Shown here: piece by piece, positions 6,804 through 16,200 of the stretch
How positions within the stretch are numbered: the stretch's first letter is position 1
Layout: every line of letters starts with the position of its first letter
Source of the DNA: Pseudomonas syringae
GTDB lineage: Bacteria > Pseudomonadota > Gammaproteobacteria > Pseudomonadales > Pseudomonadaceae
Assembly (NCBI RefSeq): GCF_023278085.1
Contig: NZ_CP066265.1
Location: 2,510,501 to 2,574,500, forward strand
Length of the DNA: 64,000 nucleotides
Direction of reading: 5' to 3'
The notes under the pieces: model-generated
Databases searched by the model: none
Seen by the model: the letters and a program-made list of their open reading frames with translations, nothing else
Told to the model about the DNA's origin: nothing
Translations under genes and position numbers: made by a program

Positions 6804-9296
6804 GTGCCCGACGATCTGCCCTCCGAGCTTCCTCATGACCTGGATGTCGATCTCATACCGCCCCGGCAGTTGCCGTTTTTCAGACGCCTGTTGGCGCGTC
6901 TGATGGGGCGCAGCCTGACCGGGCTGGGTTCGCAACACACACCGTCCTGGTTTCAGGGGCACGCCGATGGCTACCTGAACGGCCACATCGAAGGCGTGCG
7001 CGAGGGCTACGCCGAAGGCTATCTCGACGGCCAGGAGCAGGGTCGCCAGGTACTGGTGATCAGCGATACACGTCCAGCCCTGCATCGCGGGCCGAAGGTT
7101 GATGACCACCTGTTCGATGACTGGCGGCTGGCGCTGACGCCCGAGCTGAAAAAGCGCATCAAGGCAGATGTCGCGGATAAGTTGCCAGCGCATTCCCAGC
7201 CTAGCGCAGCGCAATGGAAGATGATTTTCAGCGATACGCCGTCCACCTATGTCATTGCAGGGGCTGGCGCGGGCAAGTCGACATCGCTGGTGCTGCGTAT
7301 TCTGCTCCTGCACCACTATCTGGGTTACGAACTGAACGCGATGACGGTGGTGACTTTTACGCGTGAGTCGCGCAAAGACTTCATCGGCAAGCTGATCGAC
7401 GTCATGGCTTTGTGGGGCCATGCAGTGGGGCAAAAGCAGGCCAGGGACCTGGTGCGTACCTTTCATTCGCGCATCCTGCCGCTGGTGCGCAGTTTGCCGG
7501 GCTTCGAACAGCTGCGCGCCTTCGAAAACCTGAGCAGTCAGTCATCAGGGCTGGAGGACGCCGACAGCAACCCGTTCGACTTGCGTATCAATGACGCTCA
7601 GCGCCAGCAGCTGAATCTTTGCTACCGCGACCTGTACGCCAGCAATGAGCGCTTTCGTGATGTCATGGCGCCGCTGTATCGCCATGCGTTACAGCTCAAG
7701 GAGCTGGATCGCGAGCATCCGGACGTGCAAAAACGCATGGCGGTGACCGAGCTATCCTCGAAACGTGATGAGGAATGGTGCGACACGGTAGAAGACCTGT
7801 GGATTCGTGCCGGAGTCTGGCCTATAAAAGGCATTGAGCCTATGCGCCAAACCGTTGAAATAAATGGCTTTCCGTTTCACTTTCACGGTTATATCGCTGA
7901 ACTTGATGCATGGGTGGTATTGGGGCTGGACTCAAGTGAAGACCAGCAACTCAAGCGCCCGGGTGCCAAACTGCCTGTGTGGGCTGAAGGGGTTATCAAG
8001 CGCACCCTGTTTCAAGCTTTCTGCGATAAACCATTGATATGGCTGGATAACTACCAGGCTGCAGGCAAGGTCATGCAGTCGCTTGCCGGAACTGCAGTGG
8101 CCGGGCCTGGATTTGATTATCGGGTCAAGGGCGAACTCGGTGCGGCGCCGCTGCTGGACTGCTTCGTGACTGCCGCAAGCTTTATCGAGAACCTCGGGCT
8201 GGATGTTCCGGCCGCAGTCGCCGAGATGAGTTTTGCCAGCGATGACCCTGACCGTTTCTTCTTTGAAGGGCTGAGCCTGTTCTGGAAAGCATTCGAAGCC
8301 CATCTGCTGGCACAGACGCCACCGGTCATGACCTACAACCGGATGTTTGCCCTGTTTGGTGAAACGTCACCGCAGAACCTCCGGCAAGTCAGCGACGAGA
8401 TGCTCAGGCCGCTGTCGCACTTGATGATCGACGAGTTTCAGGATGTATCGCCGCAAATCGTTTCGTGGATTCGTGCCAGCCTGCGCGAGATCAGACGTCG
8501 TGGCCCGGCCCTGCAGACGGGCCGTATTGCGCAGCGTTCGTCGCTGCTCTGCGTGGGCGATGACTGGCAGTCGATCTACGGCTGGCGCGGCAGCTCGCCG
8601 AAGTACTTCATGGAGTTCGCCAAAGAGTTTTCGTCGCCGGCCACCACTAAAGTCATGCTCAGCGAGAATTTCCGCAGCCATCAGCACATCATTGACGCGG
8701 CAGAACATATCGTTCGCGCCGCACCAGCGATTCCCGGCAAAAAGGCCCGTGCCAGTGGTGCCCCTCAGGAACTGTTGCCGGTCAAGGTGCTGGACCGCAA
8801 CGAGGACGAACTCGCCGAGCGGGTGGCCGAACATTACAACGATGGGGATTCGATTCTGCTTCTGTACCGCAAGGGCAGCGAAAAGGCCCGGTTTACCGAG
8901 CGCCTGCAGGCATTGATCGATGCCGACGCGGCGATGGGCGCGCAAGGCCGCCGGATCCGCACGCTGACGTATCACAGCTCCAAGGGCTTGCAGGCTGATG
9001 CCGTTTTCCTGCTGGGGGACTGTCAGCATCTGACCGTGTCGCCCTACAAGAATCAGGTCTACCGACTGGCGGGGCTGGGCGACGCTCACGATCTTCAGCC
9101 GTTTGACACGGCTCAGAAAGATGAAGTGCTGCGTCTGGCGTACGTGGCCATCACGCGCTCAGCGCGTCACTGTTATTGGTACATTGATGAAAGTGCCAAC
9201 ACCGGAGACAGCACGCAGATGCCCAAGGCATCGGACAGAATTGCCCGGGACAAGCCATTCTTTGATGATTTGCGCGGCAAGGTGCAGGCGGGCTGA
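6804..9296 (+). CDS. UvrD/helicase IV-like SF1 DNA helicase with glycine-repeat N-terminus
   Basis: This 830-aa protein uses a GTG start; GATGGAG lies 5 bp upstream and the nearest in-frame ATG (6903) would cut into the conserved N-terminus. SF1A helicase motifs are all present: Walker A GAGAGKST (153-160), Walker B MIDEFQD, motif III VGDDWQSIYGWRG, motif IV SENFRSH, motif V YHSSKGLQADAVFLLGD and motif VI YVAITRSAR. Between motifs I and II is an insert of about 350 aa without a recognised motif. Residues 52-80 carry eight glycines spaced exactly four apart (GxxxG chain), which is unusual in a helicase. The gene appears monocistronic; the function is presumably DNA repair or replication-related. 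Confidence 0.85.
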   Translation: MPDDLPSELPHDLDVDLIPPRQLPFFRRLLARLMGRSLTGLGSQHTPSWFQGHADGYLNGHIEGVREGYAEGYLDGQEQGRQVLVISDTRPALHRGPKVDDHLFDDWRLALTPELKKRIKADVADKLPAHSQPSAAQWKMIFSDTPSTYVIAGAGAGKSTSLVLRILLLHHYLGYELNAMTVVTFTRESRKDFIGKLIDVMALWGHAVGQKQARDLVRTFHSRILPLVRSLPGFEQLRAFENLSSQSSGLEDADSNPFDLRINDAQRQQLNLCYRDLYASNERFRDVMAPLYRHALQLKELDREHPDVQKRMAVTELSSKRDEEWCDTVEDLWIRAGVWPIKGIEPMRQTVEINGFPFHFHGYIAELDAWVVLGLDSSEDQQLKRPGAKLPVWAEGVIKRTLFQAFCDKPLIWLDNYQAAGKVMQSLAGTAVAGPGFDYRVKGELGAAPLLDCFVTAASFIENLGLDVPAAVAEMSFASDDPDRFFFEGLSLFWKAFEAHLLAQTPPVMTYNRMFALFGETSPQNLRQVSDEMLRPLSHLMIDEFQDVSPQIVSWIRASLREIRRRGPALQTGRIAQRSSLLCVGDDWQSIYGWRGSSPKYFMEFAKEFSSPATTKVMLSENFRSHQHIIDAAEHIVRAAPAIPGKKARASGAPQELLPVKVLDRNEDELAERVAEHYNDGDSILLLYRKGSEKARFTERLQALIDADAAMGAQGRRIRTLTYHSSKGLQADAVFLLGDCQHLTVSPYKNQVYRLAGLGDAHDLQPFDTAQKDEVLRLAYVAITRSARHCYWYIDESANTGDSTQMPKASDRIARDKPFFDDLRGKVQAG

Positions 9297-9347
9297 GGCT
9301 TCAGCTTGACAGTCAGGTTCAGGCTGGACGGTTCAGGCCGGCTCAGC

Positions 9348-9614
9348 TCAGGAAAAGCCGGCCACCTGCCGCTGAGTGTACGTGCCGAACAGCTCCAGCT
9401 CGTCCTCGATGGCTTCGATGATGCGCTCGACGTCGGCAGCGTTCATCACGGTCGAACAGGGCAAACCGGCAATGGCCACCACCGTCTCGCCGCTGGCCCG
9501 ATCAAACAGCCGGGCGATCATGCTCCCGGGCGCATCCATGGAGGCTTCAAAGCCGATCGGGTGGAAGTGCCAGCGCATCAATTGGCAGGCATTGGGGAAT
9601 GTGACTTTAGTCAT
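9348..9614 (-). CDS. DUF1652 family protein
   Basis: This small 88-aa protein resembles the Pseudomonas-restricted DUF1652 family. It has an N-terminal helix with FPNACQLMRWHF, the central SMDAPGSMIARLFDRASGE segment, and a C-terminal acidic helix (VERIIEAIEDELELFG). An upstream in-frame ATG at 9656 would add 14 residues; the 9614 ATG matches the usual start just ahead of the first conserved helix. Function is unknown for the family. It is convergent with the helicase gene. A GGCCGGCT/AGCCGGCC inverted repeat (9336-9363) straddles its 3' end and may terminate transcription, although no U-tract follows. Confidence 0.7.
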   Translation of the reverse strand: MTKVTFPNACQLMRWHFHPIGFEASMDAPGSMIARLFDRASGETVVAIAGLPCSTVMNAADVERIIEAIEDELELFGTYTQRQVAGFS

Positions 9615-9988
9615 GACAATGGCCCACCTGAGTCGATCGAGCGTCCAATGCTCCATGGGGTAGGCAGACCAACCAGGATGCGTCTGGCAAAGCGGTGATG
9701 ACCCGATGATGAACTGCTTGGCCAGTCATCTGTCGGGGGCTGCTTTCCAGCGGTATTACTGAGCGGTCTGACGAGTAATGAAAATAGCACTGGTGGGGCT
9801 TTTTCTGGAAAAATTTTTTATGACGCTGAATGAAAAAGACAATTACATGAAATGCATCATTAAAAGGTATTGATAGGCATGCTCTGTGCCGTTGCTCATC
9901 ACTGTCATGGACTTCTTTTGCCCCCTACGAAGGTGGTTTTCACACCGCGTCTCGGGCAAGCTGTCGCTATTGACCCGAGGAACCGCGC
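9615..9988. other. Divergent intergenic region, no gene seen
   Basis: This 374-bp spacer lies between the start of the DUF1652 gene and the polyamine-type binding protein. It contains an AT-rich tract at about 9780-9870 (ggaaaaattttttatgacg and aaaaggtattgata), unlike the flanking GC-rich DNA, which is where promoters for both directions would be expected. Short open frames here have no recognisable domain and I regard them as chance. Confidence 0.5.
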
Positions 9989-11068
9989 ATGCTGAAAAAA
10001 TACCTTGCCGCACTCATGCTGCTGGCCTCGACCAGCCATGCGGCGGAGACGGTCAATATTCTCAACTGGACCGACTATATTGCGCCGGACACGCTGCCAA
10101 AGTTCGAGGCCCAGACCGGTTACAAGACCACGTATGACACCTTCGACAGCAACGAAGCGTTGAACGCAAAGCTGGTTGCCGGCCATTCCGGCTACGACCT
10201 GGTCTTCCCGTCCATCCATTTCATGGGACGGCAAATCGAAAAGGGTTTGCTCAAGACCCTCGACAAGAGCCAGTTGCCCAACTGGAAAAATCTCAACCCG
10301 GTATTGCTCAAGGTGCTGGAAGCCAGTGATCCGGGGAATCGTCACGGTTTCCCGTACTTGTGGGGCAGTACCGGAATCGGCTATGACGCGGCCAGGGTCA
10401 AGGAAATTCTTGGCAAGGATGCGCCTCTTGATTCCTGGGATCTGGTGCTGAAGCCGGAAAACATGAAAAAGCTCGCCCAGTGCGGCGTCGCGTTCCTCGA
10501 CAGTGCGCCAGCCCTGTTTCCGATCACCTTGAATTACCTCGGTTTGCCGCCGCACAGCGAAGTGCCGGACGATTACAGCAAGGCCCGAGCGGTGCTCGAC
10601 AGCGTAAGGCCCTACATACGTAATTTCAGCGCCGCTGATTATGTTGCCGACCTGGCCGCCGGGAAAATCTGCGTTGCCGTGGGGTACTCAGGGGATATCT
10701 CCCAAGCCCAGGAGTTGGCCGTGAAGGCGGGCAGCAGCACCAGGATCAGCTACGTAGTGCCCAGGGAAGGCGCGCCCATGTGGTTCGACATGATCGCCAT
10801 TCCGGCCGACGCGGTCGACGTCAAAGGTGCATATGCCTTCATGAACTACCTGTTGCGTCCGGAGGTGATTGCCAACATCACCAACACGGTGCATTACGCG
10901 AACGGCAACGAAAAAGCGGATGCGCTGATCAATCCCGGCATATGGTCGGACACCAATATCTATCCGGATGCCGACATGCTCAGCCGGTTGTTTGTGATGG
11001 CCCCGATCCCTGTCGGCATCGACGAACTGCGCCTGCGGATCTGGAATGAGATCATGGCTGGCAAATAG
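9989..11068 (+). CDS. Polyamine-type ABC transporter substrate-binding protein (PotF/SpuD-like), orphan
   Basis: This 359-aa periplasmic binding protein has a 19-residue signal peptide (SHA-AE cleavage). The mature start ETVNILNWTDYIAPDTL is diagnostic of the PotD/PotF/SpuD family that binds putrescine, spermidine and related amines. The GYDLVFPSIHFMGRQIEKGLL segment also matches. No ATPase or permease of this transporter type is adjacent. The protein must therefore work with a transporter encoded elsewhere or act as a sensor. The ligand cannot be read from the sequence with certainty. Its 3' end is 23 bp from the convergent sulfonate-type transporter. Confidence 0.88.
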   Translation: MLKKYLAALMLLASTSHAAETVNILNWTDYIAPDTLPKFEAQTGYKTTYDTFDSNEALNAKLVAGHSGYDLVFPSIHFMGRQIEKGLLKTLDKSQLPNWKNLNPVLLKVLEASDPGNRHGFPYLWGSTGIGYDAARVKEILGKDAPLDSWDLVLKPENMKKLAQCGVAFLDSAPALFPITLNYLGLPPHSEVPDDYSKARAVLDSVRPYIRNFSAADYVADLAAGKICVAVGYSGDISQAQELAVKAGSSTRISYVVPREGAPMWFDMIAIPADAVDVKGAYAFMNYLLRPEVIANITNTVHYANGNEKADALINPGIWSDTNIYPDADMLSRLFVMAPIPVGIDELRLRIWNEIMAGK

Positions 11069-11091
11069 TAGCGCCAACCCGCTGCCAGCAT

Positions 11092-11805
11092 TCAGATGAC
11101 ATGCGCTTGATGCAGTTCGGTCAGTGCCTGAGCCTTGAGCCGGGCCAACAGTGGATCACGACGATCTCTCGGCGTTGTCAGGCCGACCGCCAGTTCATGG
11201 GTGATGGTGCCGGGACGACTGCCCATGACCAGCACGCGATTACTCAGATACAGCGCTTCGTCAACATCATGGGTCACCAGCAGCAGGGTGATCGCGTGGC
11301 GTCGCGCCAGTTGCAGCAGCAGGTCCTGAAGCTTCATGCGGGTGAAAGCATCCACCGCACTGAACGGTTCATCCAGCAGTAATACGGTCGGGTGCGAGTA
11401 CAGGCCGCGCGCGATCGCCACGCGTTGCGCCATGCCGCCGGACAGCGCCTTTGGCAATGCGTCGGCAAAACCGGACAGGCCCACTTCTTCGATCAGTTGA
11501 CCGACCCAGTCGCGGTCGTAGCGGTCATCGTCACTGAAGCCGATATTCTGCTCTACTGTCAGCCAGGGCATCAGCCTCGGCTCTTGAAACACGAACGCCA
11601 CTTCGCCCCCGGTCCGTGCGACCGCTCCCCGAAAATCCTGCTCCAGCCCGGCGACAATGCGCAGTAACGTACTTTTACCGCAACCGCTGGGGCCGAGCAG
11701 GCTGACGATTTCACCTGGCTGCAATGACAGATCAATGCCTTGCAGCACGGTATGGCCAGCGAAAGCCTTGTGCTCTACACGAATGTCCAGCAACGAATCC
11801 GGCAT
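11092..11805 (-). CDS. Sulfonate/nitrate-type ABC transporter ATP-binding protein (SsuB-like)
   Basis: This 237-aa ATPase belongs to the SsuB/TauB/NrtD group. Walker A is GPSGCGKST, the signature is LSGGMAQR, Walker B is VLLLDEPFSAVD and the switch His lies in LLLVTHDVDEAL. It is the last gene of a minus-strand operon of binding protein, permease and ATPase, 3 bp after the permease stop. Substrate is probably an organosulfonate or a related small compound; the class cannot be resolved further from sequence alone. Confidence 0.88.
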   Translation of the reverse strand: MPDSLLDIRVEHKAFAGHTVLQGIDLSLQPGEIVSLLGPSGCGKSTLLRIVAGLEQDFRGAVARTGGEVAFVFQEPRLMPWLTVEQNIGFSDDDRYDRDWVGQLIEEVGLSGFADALPKALSGGMAQRVAIARGLYSHPTVLLLDEPFSAVDAFTRMKLQDLLLQLARRHAITLLLVTHDVDEALYLSNRVLVMGSRPGTITHELAVGLTTPRDRRDPLLARLKAQALTELHQAHVI

Positions 11806-11808
11806 CTA

Positions 11809-12657
11809 TCAACCCTCACGGCTCTGACCGTTGAATGTATCCCGCCAGGCCAGAAAGCGTTTTTCCAGGCCAGCCAGCAGGCCGTCACTCAGTTTGCCCA
11901 GTGTGGCCAGAACGATAATCGCTGCCAGCACGATGTCCGGGCGCGAGGTTTCGCGCCCGTCACTGAGCAGGTAGCCCAAACCTTTGGTGGCGGCTATCAG
12001 CTCGGCGGCCACCAGAAACATCCAGGCCAGGCTCATACCGCTGCGCAAACCGGTGAACAGGCCAGGCAGGGCGGCGGGCAGCAGAATGCGGCGGGTCAGG
12101 CGGTAGCGACTGAAACCGTACATCTGGCCGACTTCCACCAGCTTGCGGTCAATGCCGCGAATCGCCGCCACACCATTGAGGTAAACGGGGAAGAACGCGC
12201 CGATGGCGATCAGGACAATCTTTGACGTCTCGCCGATCCCCAGCCACAGCAGCAGAAGCGGTACCCAGGCCAGACTGGGGATCGAGCGCAGCCCGGCGAA
12301 GGTCGGTTCCAGATAAGCTTCTGCCTCGCGACTGAGCCCGACCCAGGCCGCGAATACCAGCGCCAGGCTGGCACCTATCAGAAAACCGCTGAGAACACGC
12401 AACAGGCTGGCGCTGATGTGCTTCCATAACGCACCGTCTGCCAGGTCTCGCAAAGTCAGCAGGATTTCGCTGGGTGCCGGCATCTGGTAAGACGGCAGCC
12501 AGCCGATACGCACGATGACTTCCAGCAACACGATGACCAGCGCGGGGACTACCAACCCCTTGAGTCGTGTGCCGGAGCGCTGCCACAGGTTGCGCGCCTG
12601 ACGCTCAGTCGACGTGGTCTGCGGCACGGCAGGCAGAGACTTTTCCTGGCTGGTCAT
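11809..12657 (-). CDS. Sulfonate-type ABC transporter permease (SsuC-like)
   Basis: This 282-aa inner-membrane permease of the BPD_transp_1 class (SsuC/TauC/NrtB) has about six membrane helices. It contains the family segments GLRSIPSLAWVPLLLLWLG (residues 123-141) and LVEVGQMYGFSRYRLTRRI, the EAA loop. A hydrophilic N-terminal tail of about 30 residues precedes the first helix. Its start overlaps the stop of the binding-protein gene by 4 nt, indicating translational coupling. Confidence 0.87.
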   Translation of the reverse strand: MTSQEKSLPAVPQTTSTERQARNLWQRSGTRLKGLVVPALVIVLLEVIVRIGWLPSYQMPAPSEILLTLRDLADGALWKHISASLLRVLSGFLIGASLALVFAAWVGLSREAEAYLEPTFAGLRSIPSLAWVPLLLLWLGIGETSKIVLIAIGAFFPVYLNGVAAIRGIDRKLVEVGQMYGFSRYRLTRRILLPAALPGLFTGLRSGMSLAWMFLVAAELIAATKGLGYLLSDGRETSRPDIVLAAIIVLATLGKLSDGLLAGLEKRFLAWRDTFNGQSREG

Positions 12658-13664
12658 GGGGTCGCGATCACGGCTTTGGAGAAGTCCGGGGTGATCAACC
12701 GGTCAATGACCTGCTCGACATTGACACCTTTGCGCACAAGGTCTTCCGAGACCAGGATCGGCGCGGCAGCTTTGGAGGCCTCCACGTCTTTTGCGCTCAG
12801 TTGCGGGTTGCCGAGATCGGTACGCGACAATTGCAGGCGAGCGACCTCCAGTGGCAGGCCCGACTCGGTCGCCAGCAGCCTGGCCAGCTCATCCGGGTTC
12901 TTCACAGCCCATTCGCGGGCTTTTTCATAAGCGGTTAATACCGTTCTGATCGCTTGCGGGTGTTCCTTGGCATAGGTTTCGGTCACGCTCAGCACGCCAT
13001 AACTGTTGAAATCCTTGTTGCGGTAAAGCAGGCGTGAGCCGGACTGGATTTCGCTGGCAGCCATGTGCGGGTCAAGTCCTGCCCAGGCGTCCACATCGCC
13101 TTTTTCAAGCGCGGTGCGGCCGTCGGGATGCTGCAGGTGCAGGAGCTCGACATCATCCTTTTTCAGGCCGGCCTGTTGCAGCGCACGCAGGGTGAACAGG
13201 TACGGGTCGGTGCCTTTGGTGGCGGCAATTTTCTTGCCTTTCAACTCGGTTACCGATTGCAGCGGCGAGTCCTTGCGAACTACCAGCGCGGTCCATTCAG
13301 CCCGGCTGTATACGTAAACCGACTTGATCGGGCTGCCGTTGGCCCGGGCCAGCACTGCAGACAGACTGGCCGAAGAGGCAAAGTCGACACTGCCGCTGTT
13401 CAGGTATTCCAGTGAACGGTTACTGCCCTGGCTCAGCACCCAAGTGACTTTGGCGTCCGGAAGGGCTTTTTCCAGCCAGCCGAAATGCTTGAGCGCCAGG
13501 CTGACCGGCGAATAGTAGGCGTAATCCAGACGGACTTCGGCAGGCGCGGTTTCAGCCGCGTGCGCTGCGCCCTGCAGACTTACGGCCAACGCGCAGGTCG
13601 TCGCTATCCAGCGAAACAAGGCATGAGGAGACTGCAACCGAAACGAAACACGAAGACGTGGCAT
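12654..13664 (-). CDS. Aliphatic sulfonate-type ABC transporter substrate-binding protein (SsuA-like)
   Basis: This 336-aa periplasmic binding protein carries a signal peptide of about 36 residues (AHA-AE). The mature domain has RLDYAYYSPVSLALKHFGWLEK and TWVLSQGSNRSLEYLNSGSVDF, typical of the SsuA/TauA/NMT1 family. It also has the hinge segment GKKIAATKGTDPYLFTLRAL. It is the first gene of the three-gene operon. The 490 bp upstream contain two TGTTGC-stem hairpins that could be operators. Confidence 0.87.
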   Translation of the reverse strand: MPRLRVSFRLQSPHALFRWIATTCALAVSLQGAAHAAETAPAEVRLDYAYYSPVSLALKHFGWLEKALPDAKVTWVLSQGSNRSLEYLNSGSVDFASSASLSAVLARANGSPIKSVYVYSRAEWTALVVRKDSPLQSVTELKGKKIAATKGTDPYLFTLRALQQAGLKKDDVELLHLQHPDGRTALEKGDVDAWAGLDPHMAASEIQSGSRLLYRNKDFNSYGVLSVTETYAKEHPQAIRTVLTAYEKAREWAVKNPDELARLLATESGLPLEVARLQLSRTDLGNPQLSAKDVEASKAAAPILVSEDLVRKGVNVEQVIDRLITPDFSKAVIATP

Positions 13665-14154
13665 AGTGGGCGTCCAGATCAGGGGAACAGAGCAAGGCTG
13701 CTGCTTTTTATATTCCGAAATCAGCAGTCAGAAGAGCGTTAAATTCACAAATGGAATATTGTACGCTCTGTGCCAAAGGCCTGGAGGCTGTGTAGATCAA
13801 GGGCCAGAACGATTTGTCCCGGCTAAGGGATGTTGCTTCGGCAACAGCCTGTCGAATGACTGTTGCCGCAGCAACAGCAAGCATTCAGCGCCCGATTCTG
13901 GCGGTTTTTTGACAGGTTTCGACCCGTCAGGCGGAATTTTTCATCCCTTGGTGCAACACAATCGCTTTTTGACACTCTTAATCGTCCGCATTCTTAATTC
14001 AGAAACATGCGCACACTAGTATCGCGCGTGATTACTTTTACCTGAGACACGGATTCGACTGATCCGCAGGAAGTTCTCGGGACGAACCGCCCAAGCAGGC
14101 GTATTCGCAGCAGCCAGATGGCTGATCCCCTAAATGCGCATCGGATGTTAACCC
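13665..14154. other. 490-bp divergent intergenic region, no gene supported
   Basis: This spacer separates the sulfonate-type transporter from the exported phosphatase. No open frame with a recognisable domain was found. An AT-rich stretch (13705-13760) lies just upstream of the transporter start. Two adjacent inverted repeats with the same stem are described separately. The right half (about 14020-14154) would hold the promoter of the phosphatase gene. Confidence 0.5.
13831..13877. promoter_or_regulatory. Two TGTTGC-N4-GCAACA inverted repeats
   Basis: TGTTGC-TTCG-GCAACA spans 13831-13846. CTGTTGC-CGCA-GCAACAG spans 13860-13877. Their centres are about 30 bp apart, close to three helical turns. 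The shared stem and spacing fit a paired operator for a dimeric regulator, upstream of the sulfonate-type transporter or the phosphatase. They could alternatively be RNA hairpins. The regulator is unknown. Confidence 0.45.
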
Positions 14155-14841
14155 ATGAAAATTTCAAAAATAGCATTCACCACCCGGCTTCAGCGCCGCA
14201 TAGCCTGGTTCTCTCTGCCTGCGCTGCTGATGGTTTCAGCCTTGACGCTGTTTACTGTGGGCAAGGGAGCCCTCGCCGAAACCAAGAACGGTACGCAGAC
14301 ACTGGTGTTTCTTCGTCATGCTGAAAAGCCGGCGATGGGGTTGGGTCAGTTGAATTGCCAAGGGCTTAATCGCGCGATCGAATTGTCAGAGGTGCTTCCC
14401 AGGAAGTTTGGCAAGGCGGACTACATCTTCGCTGCCAATCCCAGTCGGCATGTGGAAGAGGGTGAGGGCGACCTTTCCTACAGTTACGTGCGACCTTTGA
14501 TGACGGTAGGTCCCAGTGCCATCAAGCTTGGGCTGCCGGTCAACATCGACTTTGGCGCCAACGATACCGGCGATCTGGCCGACGAATTAATGCAGGACAA
14601 ATACCATAACGCGATCATCTACACCGCCTGGTCTCACGGCTACTTGCCGGAGTTGATCAACAAGGTTGCTGAAGAAGCATCCGGCAAGGCCGTCAATCTG
14701 GTCGATGACTGGACCAATGATGATTTTGATTCAGTGGTGGTGGTGACCCTCAAGTGGGTCGACGGCAAGGCCACGCTGGATTACAAGAGCCACAGACAGG
14801 ACCTGAACAACGGCGCCGAGACTTGCCCGACGTCGACCTGA
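14155..14841 (+). CDS. Exported histidine phosphatase superfamily protein
   Basis: This 228-aa protein has an N-terminal hydrophobic signal or anchor at residues 17-35, ending near ALA-ET. The phosphatase catalytic motif is FLRHAEKP, with the nucleophilic His at residue 55. A second conserved His lies in the WSHGYLPE segment. The Arg-bearing second motif is represented by NPSRHVEEG. This matches short periplasmic members of the branch 1 histidine phosphatase superfamily. Substrate is unknown, and it stands alone, convergent with the aldo/keto reductase 22 bp away. Confidence 0.72.
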   Translation: MKISKIAFTTRLQRRIAWFSLPALLMVSALTLFTVGKGALAETKNGTQTLVFLRHAEKPAMGLGQLNCQGLNRAIELSEVLPRKFGKADYIFAANPSRHVEEGEGDLSYSYVRPLMTVGPSAIKLGLPVNIDFGANDTGDLADELMQDKYHNAIIYTAWSHGYLPELINKVAEEASGKAVNLVDDWTNDDFDSVVVVTLKWVDGKATLDYKSHRQDLNNGAETCPTST

Positions 14842-14862
14842 CCTCGAAATGGCAGCATTCTG

Positions 14863-15858
<996 letters not shown>

Positions 15859-15965
15859 TGTGAGACCTCCTGACATTTGAAAGACCCCAAGAGTCTCTGC
15901 CATTTGATTGACCCAATAAACCTCGTGTTTACGATTTCACTGTTGTGAAAATCTAAACAATAGCG

Positions 15966-16090
15966 TTTTAGCTCAGCTTTTGGAGGAGCGAACCGGGTGA
16001 CGCTTGGCTTGTTCGCGATAGGGCCAGTGGGTCCATAGAAGATCCAGTGTCTGAAACGACGCCTTCGCGAACACGTTCGCGCCTACAAAA
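15966..16090. repeat. REP-like GTTCGCG palindromic element
   Basis: Between the aldo/keto reductase and lexA2 lies a non-coding element with several copies of a GTTCGCG/CGCGAAC core: gagcgaac, ttgttcgcga, and the hairpin CGCGAAC-AC-GTTCGCG at 16066-16081 followed by CCTACA. Pseudomonas genomes contain many extragenic palindromes of this style. The full 15859-16193 spacer shows no gene. Confidence 0.6.
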
Positions 16091-16186
16091 TCCCGGTTTT
16101 CCAGGCTCATCGAGGCCTGTGTCTGGCTGAGCAATATCGAGCCACTCAAATCCGACCAACTGCGCTATCCACAAAATACCGAAAAG

Positions 16187-16200
16187 AGTACAAATGTACT
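16187..16200. promoter_or_regulatory. LexA2-type operator over the lexA2 start
   Basis: AGTAC-AAAT-GTACT is an inverted repeat of 5-bp arms with a 4-bp spacer. The reported LexA2 box of Pseudomonas putida and Xanthomonas is of the form AGTAC-N4-GTGCT. The site overlaps the first ATG (16194) and lies 3 bp before the second possible ATG (16203). This fits autorepression of the whole mutagenesis operon by LexA2. Confidence 0.75.

Noticed and set aside
16187..16200. Canonical SOS box of the CTGT-N8-ACAG type upstream of lexA2
   Set aside because: I looked for this classical form and did not find it; only the AGTAC-N4-GTACT type is present.
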